Source: Nonomuraea endophytica
Lineage (GTDB): Bacteria; Actinomycetota; Actinomycetes; Streptosporangiales; Streptosporangiaceae
Direction: 5' to 3'
NCBI RefSeq assembly: GCF_014203235.1
Contig: NZ_JACHIN010000014.1
Span: 186,001-250,000, forward strand
Length of the DNA stretch: 64,000 nucleotides
Below are positions 1-8,129 of this stretch, one piece after another. The notes beneath the pieces are model-generated. The model saw only the letters and a list, made by a program, of their open reading frames with translations. It had not been told where the DNA came from and made no database searches. A program made the position numbers and the translations under genes. The stretch's first letter is position 1; each line of letters starts with the position of its first letter.

Positions 1-2
1 CC

Positions 3-1304
3 GAGGTGGCCGCGGCCCGGCCGTGGTTCCGCGGCACGTATCCCTCGTTCCTGCAGCACCTGCCCGGCCTGACCCGCGAGCAGGCGGGCAGCGCCGCCTC
101 GTCGCTGCGGGTGGGCCGGCGGATGGAGTCGGCCGAGGCGCTGGCCGGCGTGCTGGCCGAGGGGCCGAAGGAGGAGACGATCGCCACGGCCGAGCAGATC
201 CTGCGCGGCTCGCACCTGGACGAGATGTCCATGGACACGGTCGAGAGCGCGCTGCTGACGCTCACCTACACCGACCGCTCCGGCAAGGCGGCGCCCTGGT
301 GCGACGCCTTCATCGAGGAGGCGGCGGCCCGCCGCGCCCCGAGCAGGCAGGCCAGGCTCTCGGCCATCCGCGCCGAGATCGCGCTGCGCCGGGGCGACCT
401 GGCCGCCGCCGCCGAGGACGCCACCCGGGCGCTGGAGATCATCCCGGCCGGCAGCTGGGGCGTGGCCGTCGGCAGCCCTCTCGGGACCCTGCTGCTGGCC
501 GGCGCCGCCATGGGCCGCCTGGACGAGTGCCTGTCACGCTTCGACGAGCCCGTCCCCGACGCGATGCTGGAGACGCGCTACGGCCTGCAGTACCTCTACG
601 GCAGAGGCCGCTTCAACCTCGCGGCCGACCAGCCCAGGCAGGCGCTGCGTGACTTCATGCACTGCGGCGAGCTGATCCGCAAGTGGGAGATGGACGTGCC
701 CGGCTTCCTGCCCTGGCGGGTGGACGCGGCCGAGGCGCTGATCCAGCTCGGCCAGAACGAGGAGGCCCGCCGGCTCATCGACGACCAGCTGACCCGCTGC
801 CGCGGCCGGTCCAACCGGGTCCACGGCATCGCGTTGCGGGTGCTGGCCTCGGTGAGCGAGCCGCGTACCCGGCCGATGCTGCTGCGCCAGTCGAGCGACC
901 TGCTGCAGTCGTGCGGCGACCGGTACGAGCTGGCCAGAGCGCTCTTCGATCTCACCGAGGCCTACCACGCGAAGGGCGAGGCGCGCCGGGCCGGGATGCT
1001 CGGGCGGCGGGCCCGGGTGCTGGCCGAAGCCTGCCACGCCGCCCCGCTGAGCCGGGCGCTGTCGCGCGGGCGCAGGACCGAACCGGCGCCCGAGCCCGAG
1101 CACCACGGCGAGAGCCCGGTGCTCAGCGACGCCGAGCTGCGGGTGGCGACGCTGGCCGCGGAGGGTTTCACCAACCGCGAGATCTCCGGGAAGCTGTTCA
1201 TCACGGTCAGCACCGTGGAGCAGCACCTCACGAGGATCTTCCGCAAGCTCAGCGTCACCCGCCGCACCGATCTGCCGACGAGCCTGGCCCGTGAGCACAC
1301 CTGA
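3..1304 (+). CDS. LuxR-family transcriptional regulator, 5'-truncated by window edge
   Basis: The frame is open to the first base, so the N-terminus lies outside the window. The visible 433 residues are mostly alpha-helical, TPR-like repeats rich in Ala, Arg and Leu. The last ~65 residues form a LuxR helix-turn-helix, with LSDAELRVATLAAEGFTNRE followed by FITVSTVEQHLTRIFRKL. This layout fits the C-terminal part of a large LAL-type regulator (an ATPase domain would be upstream), a family often found beside polyketide genes. It converges on the DUF5988 gene with 7 nt between stop codons. The GTG at position 6 is probably not the real start. The family call is firm; the controlled pathway is inferred from the neighbouring carboxyltransferase only. 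Confidence 0.85.
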   Translation, partial: EVAAARPWFRGTYPSFLQHLPGLTREQAGSAASSLRVGRRMESAEALAGVLAEGPKEETIATAEQILRGSHLDEMSMDTVESALLTLTYTDRSGKAAPWCDAFIEEAAARRAPSRQARLSAIRAEIALRRGDLAAAAEDATRALEIIPAGSWGVAVGSPLGTLLLAGAAMGRLDECLSRFDEPVPDAMLETRYGLQYLYGRGRFNLAADQPRQALRDFMHCGELIRKWEMDVPGFLPWRVDAAEALIQLGQNEEARRLIDDQLTRCRGRSNRVHGIALRVLASVSEPRTRPMLLRQSSDLLQSCGDRYELARALFDLTEAYHAKGEARRAGMLGRRARVLAEACHAAPLSRALSRGRRTEPAPEPEHHGESPVLSDAELRVATLAAEGFTNREISGKLFITVSTVEQHLTRIFRKLSVTRRTDLPTSLAREHT

Positions 1305-1311
1305 TCGGGTC

Positions 1312-1527
1312 TCACTCCGCGATGGCGGTGTGCATGACCCAGCGCATGACCGGCAGGTCCTCGCCGTCGACGGAGGTGTTCTCGCCCTGGTGCCGGAAGT
1401 GCTCGTACCCGGCGCCCAGCGGCAGCTTGAACGTCTCCTCGACGGCGACGACCCGCTGGATGCGGCGGTCGGCGGGCAGGTGCGGCGGGCCGCCGAGCAG
1501 GATGACCTTGAACTGGGACTGGGACAT
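1312..1527 (-). CDS. DUF5988 family small protein
   Basis: This 71-residue protein contains KVILLGGPPHLP near the N-terminus and a GAGYEHF motif in the middle. Both match the actinobacterial DUF5988 family as I remember it. Members are small and of unknown function, and often sit in natural-product clusters. The start has a textbook ribosome site (AAAGGAGG about 6 nt upstream). It lies 12 nt after the acyl-CoA carboxylase carboxyltransferase stop on the same strand, so the two are almost certainly co-transcribed. Its position suggests an accessory role for the carboxylase, similar to the small epsilon subunits of actinobacterial acyl-CoA carboxylases, but no epsilon homology is visible. Confidence 0.75.
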   Translation of the reverse strand: MSQSQFKVILLGGPPHLPADRRIQRVVAVEETFKLPLGAGYEHFRHQGENTSVDGEDLPVMRWVMHTAIAE

Positions 1528-1539
1528 GACTGCCTCCTT

Positions 1540-2940
1540 TCAGAGGGGGATGTTGGAGTGGCGCCCTCTCGACGGCGGTGCCTCGGCCAGAGCCTCGGCC
1601 AGCCGCAGCCGGGTGGTCTCGGGGGCGATGACCTCGTCCACGGCGCCCATCGCCAGCGCCCGCTGCACGCCGCCGGACACCCGCTGGTGCTCCTCGGTCA
1701 GGCGGGCCAGCAGCTCAGGCCGCGCCTCCTCCGGCGCGGCGGCCAGGACCTTGCGGTGCAGGATGCCGACCGCGGCCTCGGCGCCCATGACGGCCACCTC
1801 GGAGCCCGGCCAGGCGAAGACCCGGGTGGCGCCCAGCGACCTGGAGTTCATGGCGATGTAGGCGCCGCCGTAGGACTTGCGGGTGATGAGCGTGATGCGC
1901 GGGACGACGGACTCGGCGAAGGCGTGCAGGAGCTTGGCGCCGCGGCGTACCACCCCGCCCCACTCCTGGTCCACGCCCGGCAGGTAGCCGGGCACGTCCA
2001 CCAGGACGAGCAGCGGGACGCCCAGCGCGTCGCACATGCGTACGAACCGGGAGGCCTTTTCGGCCGACAGGGAGTCGAGACAGCCGCCCTTGCGCAGCGG
2101 GTTGTTGGCCAGCACGCCGACCGTGCGCCCCCCGAGCCTGCCGAGGCCCGTGCACATGTTCCCGGCCCACTTGGGCTGCAGTTCCTCGAAGCCGTCGTCC
2201 ACGATGGCGCGGACGAGCTTGCGGGCGTCGTACGCGCGGCGCGGCGAGTCGGGCAGCAGGGAGCCGAGATCCCTGGGCTCGCTCAGCTCGGTGAAGTCGA
2301 AGCTTCCGTGCCGGGTGAAGAACCCGGCCAGGCGGCGGGTCCTGCGGTAGGCCTCCTCCTCGTCGGCGACCGTGATGTGGGCGACGCCCGACTTGGGCCC
2401 GTGGGCGGCGGGCCCGCCGAGCCCGGCCATGTCGATCTGCTCGCCGGTGACGGTCTTGACGATGTCGGGGCCGGTCACGAACAGGCGGGCGTCCTCCGTC
2501 ATGACGATCACGTCGGTCAGCGCCGGGCCGTACGCGGCGGCGCCGGCGGCGGGGCCGAGTACGACGGAGATCTGCGGCACCACCCCCGAGGCCTTGGTCA
2601 TGGCGGCGAACATGCGGCCGACGCCGTCCATCGACTCCACCCCGTCGGCCAGCCGGGCGCCCCCCGAGTGCCACAGTCCGATCACAGGGGACCCCTGGAG
2701 CACCGCGACGTCGATCGCCTCGACGATGTGCTGGGCTCCGGCCGCGCCGAGCGCGCCGCCCTTGAGGGTGGCGTCGGTGCAGAAGGCGACCACGGGCGCC
2801 CCGTCCACCAGCCCGCGAACAGCGGTGACGCCGCTGCCGTCCTCCTCGTGAAGCGGCACGGCGGTGTCGGGGTCGAGCAGGCGGGAAAGGCGGACCGACG
2901 GCGCTCTCGTATCAGTGATTCGTTCTGACAGAACTGTCAT
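1540..2940 (-). CDS. Acyl-CoA carboxylase, carboxyltransferase (beta) subunit
   Basis: The enzyme transfers CO2 from carboxybiotin to acetyl-, propionyl- or butyryl-CoA, giving malonyl- or alkylmalonyl-CoA extender units. The 466 residues carry both crotonase-like halves. The N-terminal oxyanion region is HSGGARLADGV with GPAAGAAAYGPALTD. The C-terminal oxyanion region is KSYGGAYIAMNSRSLG. The residue after GGAY is Ile; family work on Streptomyces enzymes places Asp here in propionyl-specific PccB and Ile in the broader AccB type, so this protein is likely AccB-like. It is ~50 residues shorter than a typical primary-metabolism subunit, mainly at the N-terminus. No biotin carboxylase is in view. 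The start ATG overlaps a TGACAG-aa-CTGTCA palindrome. It is divergent from the mannosidase gene. Confidence 0.9.
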   Translation of the reverse strand: MTVLSERITDTRAPSVRLSRLLDPDTAVPLHEEDGSGVTAVRGLVDGAPVVAFCTDATLKGGALGAAGAQHIVEAIDVAVLQGSPVIGLWHSGGARLADGVESMDGVGRMFAAMTKASGVVPQISVVLGPAAGAAAYGPALTDVIVMTEDARLFVTGPDIVKTVTGEQIDMAGLGGPAAHGPKSGVAHITVADEEEAYRRTRRLAGFFTRHGSFDFTELSEPRDLGSLLPDSPRRAYDARKLVRAIVDDGFEELQPKWAGNMCTGLGRLGGRTVGVLANNPLRKGGCLDSLSAEKASRFVRMCDALGVPLLVLVDVPGYLPGVDQEWGGVVRRGAKLLHAFAESVVPRITLITRKSYGGAYIAMNSRSLGATRVFAWPGSEVAVMGAEAAVGILHRKVLAAAPEEARPELLARLTEEHQRVSGGVQRALAMGAVDEVIAPETTRLRLAEALAEAPPSRGRHSNIPL

Positions 2941-3117
2941 CGCTGGAGATTTCCTGACGCTCGGCAGTGGTTAATGGCAAAAGTGCCAAGATCACAACGC
3001 CCTGCCAACCCTTATTGTCCGATTGCCGATGACAGCTTGTTGCCGCCCTTTCTGCGCGTTGACCGGCCTTCGTCATAGGCGCTTCCATATCGGGATCTTC
3101 ACTTTTGGAGGACTGAC

Positions 3118-6100
3118 GTGTCCCAATGGTCCTTACCTATCGTTTCCGCGCTTCTGGTCTCGCTGGCGATTCCGCCGGGGGCCACCGCCCAAACCCCCCA
3201 GACCGACCCTGCCGCGCTGGTCAACGTCTTCCATGGCACCAAGGAAGCGGCCCCCGACTTCGGGCACGGCGGTGGCGGAGGCATGACCTTTCCCGGCGCC
3301 GTACTTCCGTTCGGCATGATGCAGTGGAGCCCTGACACCGTCAGAGAGGCCGGCGGCGGATACGCGTGGGAGGACAACCGCCTGCGCGGATTCTCCATGA
3401 CGCACATATCGGGACCGGGGTGCAACGGCGCCCAGGATTTCCCGATCATGCCGTTCTCCGGTGTCATCGGCCGCTCCCCCGCCACCAATGGCTGGGATTA
3501 CGTCCAGACGTTCAAGCACGAGAATGAGAAAGGCCGGCCAGGCTCCTATTCGGCCACGCTCGACAGCGGCGTAGGGGTGGAACTGGCCGCCACCACCCGC
3601 GCCGGCGTCGGCCGCTTCAGCTTCCCGACCGGCAAGCCGGGCACCGTGCTGCTCAACACCAGCGGCTCCATCAACGGCGTCGACGACGGCGAGACCAGGG
3701 TCAGCGGCAACACCGTCGAAGGCTGGATCCAGACCGGCGGCTTCTGCGGCCCGCCCATGCGCTACAAGGTCTACTTCCACGCCACCTTCGACCGGCCCGT
3801 CACCGCGTACGGCACGTGGAAGAACGACACCGTCACCCCAGGCGCCGCCAGCGTCAAGAACAACGGCCCCGCCCGCGTCGCGAACGCCGAGACCGTCGGC
3901 GACGGCGACGTCGTCACCAGCGGTCCGGGATCCGGCGCCTACCTGCAGTTCGACCCCGGCCAGCCGGTCCAGATGCGCGTCGGCCTGTCGTACGTGAGCC
4001 TCGACGGCGCCAGGAAGAACCTCGCCGCCGAGGTCGGCACGCAGAACCTCGGCCAGATCAGCGACCAGGGCTTCTCCGCCTGGAACAAGCGGCTCGGCCA
4101 GATCCGGGTCACCGGCGGCGGCGAGGACCGCCAGCGCACCTTCTACAGCAACCTCTACCACGCGCTGCTGCAACCCCACGTCGCCGACGACGTGGACGGC
4201 CAGTACCCCGGCTTCGACCACAAGCCCAAACAGGTACGGCCGGGCCGCCACCACTACGCGCTCTTCTCCGGCTGGGACATCTACCGCAGCGAGGTCCAGC
4301 TGATCGCCCTGCTCGACCCGGTCGTCGGCGCCGACATCGCCCAGTCGATGTACGACAACGCCCAGGCCGTCGGCAACGTCTGGGACCGCTGGTCCCACCA
4401 AATCGCGATCACCGGCGTCATGGTCGGCGACCCCTACCACTCCATCCTGGCCAGCATGTACGCCTTCGGCGCCCGCGACTTCGACGCCCAGAAGGCGGTC
4501 CAGGCGATGGCCGAGGCGGCCAGGAGGGTCGGCCCGCAGGACATCGGCAGCCCGCTGCTCGGCTACGACGAGCGTCCGGGCAACGCCGCCTACATGAGCC
4601 AGGGCTACGTGCCGATCGACCCCGCCACCACCCTGGAGTACACGGTCGCCGACTTCGGCATCGCGCAGCTCGCCTCCCGGCTCGGCCAGACGCAGATCGC
4701 GCAGGAGTTCACCGCCAGGTCGCAGAACTGGCAGAACCTCTACAACCCGGCCAACGCCTGGATCCAGCCGAGGGCCAAGGACGGCTCGTTCGTCTCGCCG
4801 TTCGACCCGGCCAGCATGCAGCTCTACGTGGAGGGCAACGGGGCGCAGTACCACTGGATGGTGCCGCACAACGTGCGCGGGCTGTTCACCGTGATGGGCG
4901 GAAACGCCCAGGTGCTGCCGCGCCTGGACGCCTTCTTCAAGAAGCTCAACGCCGGGCCGCACGAGCCGTACGCCTACCTGGGCAACGAGCCTTCGCTGGC
5001 CACGCCGTGGCTCTACGCGTGGGCGGGCCGGCCGTACCGGACGCAGGAGCTCGTGCGCCGGGTGCAGCAGGATCTGTTCAAGTCCGGGCCCGACGGGCTG
5101 GTCGGCAACGACGATCTGGGCGCCATGGGCTCCTGGTACGTGTGGTCGGCGATGGGGCTCTTCCCCGCGATCCCCGGCCGAGCGGAGCTGATGGTCAACA
5201 CGCCGCTGTTCGACAGCGTCACCGTCACCAGGCCGCAGGGCACGATCACGGTCAGCGCGCCCGGCGCCGCCGCCAACCCCTACGTGCAGACACTGCGGGT
5301 GAACGGCACGGCCACCGGCAAGGCGTGGCTGCCCGAGTCGTTCGCGCAGCAGGGCGGGCGGCTCGACTTCACTCTCGGCGCCAAGCCCAACACCCAGTTC
5401 GGCAGCGAGACCTGGAACGCGCCGCCGAGCTTCGGCGACGGCGTCAAGCCGTACCTGGCCGGGCTGAGCCCGGGCAGCGGGCCGGTCGAGCCGGGCGGCA
5501 GCTTCAGCAGCGAACTGGCCGTGCAGTCGTCCGGGCGGGCGCAGACCCTCGCGTGGACGGCCAAGGCGCCGGCCGGGATCACCGTCACCCCGGCCAGCGG
5601 GACCCTGCGCGTCCCGGCGGGCGGCCGGGCCACGCAGAAGGTGGTCATCTCGGTGAGTCCGGGGATGGCTACCGGGTTCCAGGAGGTCGCCTTTAAGGCA
5701 GGGGACGTCGTGGCCGGTGAGGTGAGCGCGGGCGTGCGGCTCAACGTCGCCCAGCGCGGCACCGTGGCCTGGGCGCAGAACGGCGCCGGCGTCGGCGACC
5801 CGGACCATCCGGGCATCGCCAACCTCGACGGCTTCAACTTCAGCTACTCCAACGAGGGGCTGGCGGCCAACGGGTTCGTGCCCGGCCAGCCGTACAAGTG
5901 GAAGGAGTTCGAGTTCACCTGGCCCGACCGCAAGCCCGGCGAGTGGGACCACCTGCGGGTGGGCAGCGGGCCGGTCGAGGTGAAGGCGCCGGCCGGGGCC
6001 TCCAAGGTCGCTTTCCTGGGCTCGGCCACGTTCGGCTACCCCGAGGTGGACGTCACGATCACCTACACCGACGGCACCACCGGCAGCGGCAAGCTGGGCT

Positions 6101-6330
6101 TCAGCGACTGGATCCTGAACTTCAGCAGCGCCCAGCCGCAGCACGGCAACGAGATCGTGGCCAGGCTCCCCAACCGGTTGTTCGGCGGTTCGTGGGCGTT
6201 CCAGCCGATTCCGTCATACCTGTTCGCCGCCCAGCCGATCGCGCTGGACCCGTCGAAGCAGGTGCGCAGCCTGACCTTCGGACCCGTTCCCGAAGGCGCG
6301 ATGCACCTGTTCACCTGGGCGTTCGCCTAG
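3118..6330 (+). CDS. Secreted GH92 alpha-mannosidase with C-terminal accessory domains
   Basis: GH92 enzymes are calcium-dependent exo-alpha-mannosidases that trim mannans or N-glycans outside the cell. Residues 1-25 form a signal peptide ending in ATAQ. Family landmarks are the N-terminal NVFHGTKEAAPDFGHGGGGG and GAVLPFGMMQWSPD, SGWDIYRSEVQ near residue 380, and GNDDLGAMGSWYVWSAMGLF near residue 660. After the ~770-residue catalytic unit comes a NEW3-like beta-sandwich (about 780-880), then ~180 residues of carbohydrate-binding-like beta-sandwich. At 1070 residues it is larger than a bare GH92. The GTG start has GGAGG 6 nt upstream. It stands alone, divergent from the carboxylase gene, with a 177-bp promoter region between. 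Exact linkage specificity cannot be read from sequence. Confidence 0.9.
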   Translation: MSQWSLPIVSALLVSLAIPPGATAQTPQTDPAALVNVFHGTKEAAPDFGHGGGGGMTFPGAVLPFGMMQWSPDTVREAGGGYAWEDNRLRGFSMTHISGPGCNGAQDFPIMPFSGVIGRSPATNGWDYVQTFKHENEKGRPGSYSATLDSGVGVELAATTRAGVGRFSFPTGKPGTVLLNTSGSINGVDDGETRVSGNTVEGWIQTGGFCGPPMRYKVYFHATFDRPVTAYGTWKNDTVTPGAASVKNNGPARVANAETVGDGDVVTSGPGSGAYLQFDPGQPVQMRVGLSYVSLDGARKNLAAEVGTQNLGQISDQGFSAWNKRLGQIRVTGGGEDRQRTFYSNLYHALLQPHVADDVDGQYPGFDHKPKQVRPGRHHYALFSGWDIYRSEVQLIALLDPVVGADIAQSMYDNAQAVGNVWDRWSHQIAITGVMVGDPYHSILASMYAFGARDFDAQKAVQAMAEAARRVGPQDIGSPLLGYDERPGNAAYMSQGYVPIDPATTLEYTVADFGIAQLASRLGQTQIAQEFTARSQNWQNLYNPANAWIQPRAKDGSFVSPFDPASMQLYVEGNGAQYHWMVPHNVRGLFTVMGGNAQVLPRLDAFFKKLNAGPHEPYAYLGNEPSLATPWLYAWAGRPYRTQELVRRVQQDLFKSGPDGLVGNDDLGAMGSWYVWSAMGLFPAIPGRAELMVNTPLFDSVTVTRPQGTITVSAPGAAANPYVQTLRVNGTATGKAWLPESFAQQGGRLDFTLGAKPNTQFGSETWNAPPSFGDGVKPYLAGLSPGSGPVEPGGSFSSELAVQSSGRAQTLAWTAKAPAGITVTPASGTLRVPAGGRATQKVVISVSPGMATGFQEVAFKAGDVVAGEVSAGVRLNVAQRGTVAWAQNGAGVGDPDHPGIANLDGFNFSYSNEGLAANGFVPGQPYKWKEFEFTWPDRKPGEWDHLRVGSGPVEVKAPAGASKVAFLGSATFGYPEVDVTITYTDGTTGSGKLGFSDWILNFSSAQPQHGNEIVARLPNRLFGGSWAFQPIPSYLFAAQPIALDPSKQVRSLTFGPVPEGAMHLFTWAFA

Positions 6331-6334
6331 GTGA

Positions 6335-6727
6335 CTAGGAGGGGGCGGCGTCCAGGTAGACCCAGGCGCCGCCCTCTCTGACGAACCTGCTCACCTCGTG
6401 CGAATAGCCCGCCGCGCCCGCCTGGGTGAAGTGGGCGCGGAACTCCACGGTCCCCTCGGTGTGGATCGCGCTGCCCGCCGTGGCCGCGACGATCTCCAGC
6501 CGGTCCCAGCGCAGCCCGCGCTCGATGTCCACCCGGCCGGGCCGGGTGCTCGAGTGCCAGGAGCGGAGCAGGTAGGCGGAGTCGCCCACGGCGAAGGCGC
6601 TGTAGCGCGAGCGCATGAGCTGCTCGGCGGTCACCGCCCGCGCCTGGCCGCGGTGCAGCTTCCCGCAGCACTCGGCGTAGAGGGCGGGCAGCCCGCAGGG
6701 ACAGGGACGCTTGGCCATGGGGCCCAT
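6335..6727 (-). CDS. YchJ-like (UPF0225) SEC-C motif protein
   Basis: This 130-residue protein begins with a Cys cluster, CPCGLPALYAECCGKLH, matching the metal-binding SEC-C motif at the start of YchJ-family proteins. LMRSRYSAFAVGDSAYLLRS then matches the YchJ signature. The rest resembles an NTF2-like fold (VEFRAHFTQAG). Function is unknown; the motif binds zinc. A second in-frame ATG three codons in (MAKRPCPC, 6718) could be the true start, and neither has a clear Shine-Dalgarno. It starts 4 nt after the PLP-enzyme stop, so it looks like the last gene of the tetR-MFS-lyase operon. It converges on the mannosidase gene with 4 nt between stops. Confidence 0.85.
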   Translation of the reverse strand: MGPMAKRPCPCGLPALYAECCGKLHRGQARAVTAEQLMRSRYSAFAVGDSAYLLRSWHSSTRPGRVDIERGLRWDRLEIVAATAGSAIHTEGTVEFRAHFTQAGAAGYSHEVSRFVREGGAWVYLDAAPS

Positions 6728-6731
6728 CGTG

Positions 6732-8129
6732 TCAGGTGTAGATGACCGCCAGGAACCTGACCAGGATCTCCTCCCGCTTGGCCGCCGGCAGCGCGTCCAG
6801 GATCGTGTTGACCGCGGCCATCCCCGGCTGGCCGCCGCCGCCGAGATCCACCCCGACCGCCGCCGCCAGATCGCCGAACTCCCGGTCGCCCAGCGCTTCG
6901 AGATCCAGCTCGGCCACCATCTCGACCAGGCCGTCCGGCACCTGCGCGGGTCCGCGTTCCCTGGCCGCCTCGGCCGACTCCGCGATCACCTGCAGCATCG
7001 CGTCGACGCCCTTGAGCGTGGCGCCGGTGACCGTGATGTGCAGGTTGGCGGGGATTCCGGCGTACGAGAGCTGCGGCTGGATGAACCACCCGCGCGCCCG
7101 CGCCTCGTCGGCCAGCACGAACACGTCGATCTCGGTCGAGGTGAACGCGATCAGCGACCCGGCCGGATCCCCGAGCACCCGCAGCCCCGGGATCGCCGCC
7201 AGCCCCTCACGCAGCCGCCGCGCCGCCTCCAGCGTGTCCCGCCCCAGCTCCCGGTACCCCTCGTGACCCAGCATCCGCAACGTCGCCCACGCGCCGCCGA
7301 GCGGCCCGGCCGACTTCGAGCTCTGCACGGTCGCGTTGATCACCGTGTATCCCGGCCAGGCCGCCGCGGCGAAGTACGCCTTCCTGCGCATCGCCGGATC
7401 GGCGAACAGCACCACCGAGGCGCCCTTGGGCGCGTACCCGAACTTGTGCAGATCGCACGAGATCGACGTCACCCCCGGCACCGACAGGTCGAACGGCGGC
7501 ACCTCCGCCCCCGCCTCCCGCAGCCACGGCAGCAGCCACCCGCCCACGCACGCGTCCACATGACACGGCACCCCCGCCGCGGCCGCGACGGCCGCCACCT
7601 CCGCCACCGGATCGACCACGCCCTGCGGATACGACGGCGCCGACGCCACCACCAGCACCGTCTCCCCGTCGATCCTCTCCCGCACGTCCGCCGCCGCCAC
7701 CTTGAACGTCTCCAGGTCCACCGGCACCGCCCTGACCTCCAGGCCCAGGTAGTGCGCCGCCTTGTGGAAGGCCGGATGCGCCGTCACCGGCACCACCATG
7801 TTCGGCCTGGCCCGTCCCGCCTTGTCACGCGCCGCCTTCACCGCCAGCATGATCGACTCGGTGCCGCCGCTGGTGAAGATCCCGTACCCGCCGCCGAGCA
7901 CCGCAGCCACCTCGCCGACGACCTGCTTCTCCATCTCCACCACGCTGGGGAAGGCGGTCGGGTCGAGGGTGTTGACCTCCAGCATCTCGAAGTAGGCCAG
8001 GGCCGCAGCCTCGTGCACCTCCGGCCGGCCCGTGTCGTAGACGTAGGCGGTCACCTGGCCGCCGCGTACCGGCAGGTCGTGCTGCTTCATCGCGGCGATC
8101 TCGGCCAGCAACTCCTCGGCGGTCCTCAC
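6732..8129 (-). CDS. PLP-dependent lyase/decarboxylase resembling sphingosine-1-phosphate lyase
   Basis: A fold-type I PLP enzyme of 465 residues. FTSGGTESIMLAVKAARD is the phosphate-binding region, HVDACVGGWLLPW holds the PLP aspartate, and SISCDLHKFGYAPKG holds the Schiff-base lysine. The short N-terminus and the DACVGG and DLHKFGYAPKG wording resemble sphingosine-1-phosphate lyase and its bacterial relatives more than glutamate or DOPA decarboxylases. Those enzymes split long-chain base phosphates into an aldehyde and phosphoethanolamine. Substrate is an inference only. GTG start with AAGGAG 6 nt upstream; its GTGA overlaps the MFS stop, so translation is coupled. Co-transcription with a transporter and a TetR repressor suggests an inducible catabolic unit. 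Confidence 0.85.
   Translation of the reverse strand: MRTAEELLAEIAAMKQHDLPVRGGQVTAYVYDTGRPEVHEAAALAYFEMLEVNTLDPTAFPSVVEMEKQVVGEVAAVLGGGYGIFTSGGTESIMLAVKAARDKAGRARPNMVVPVTAHPAFHKAAHYLGLEVRAVPVDLETFKVAAADVRERIDGETVLVVASAPSYPQGVVDPVAEVAAVAAAAGVPCHVDACVGGWLLPWLREAGAEVPPFDLSVPGVTSISCDLHKFGYAPKGASVVLFADPAMRRKAYFAAAAWPGYTVINATVQSSKSAGPLGGAWATLRMLGHEGYRELGRDTLEAARRLREGLAAIPGLRVLGDPAGSLIAFTSTEIDVFVLADEARARGWFIQPQLSYAGIPANLHITVTGATLKGVDAMLQVIAESAEAARERGPAQVPDGLVEMVAELDLEALGDREFGDLAAAVGVDLGGGGQPGMAAVNTILDALPAAKREEILVRFLAVIYT

Noticed and set aside
1291..2928. 545-residue frame antisense to the carboxyltransferase gene
   Set aside because: Shadow frame; no motifs, and the opposite strand encodes an intact enzyme with a ribosome site.
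2926..2939. TGACAG-aa-CTGTCA palindrome at the carboxyltransferase start, similar to the marR dyads at 11.4 kb
   Set aside because: It lies within the first codons and spacing differs (2 against 4); similarity to the MarR sites may be chance.
3133..6144. 1003-residue open frame antisense to the mannosidase gene
   Set aside because: Composition is Gly/Arg/Val-rich shadow translation of a high-GC gene; the plus-strand product has clear GH92 motifs.
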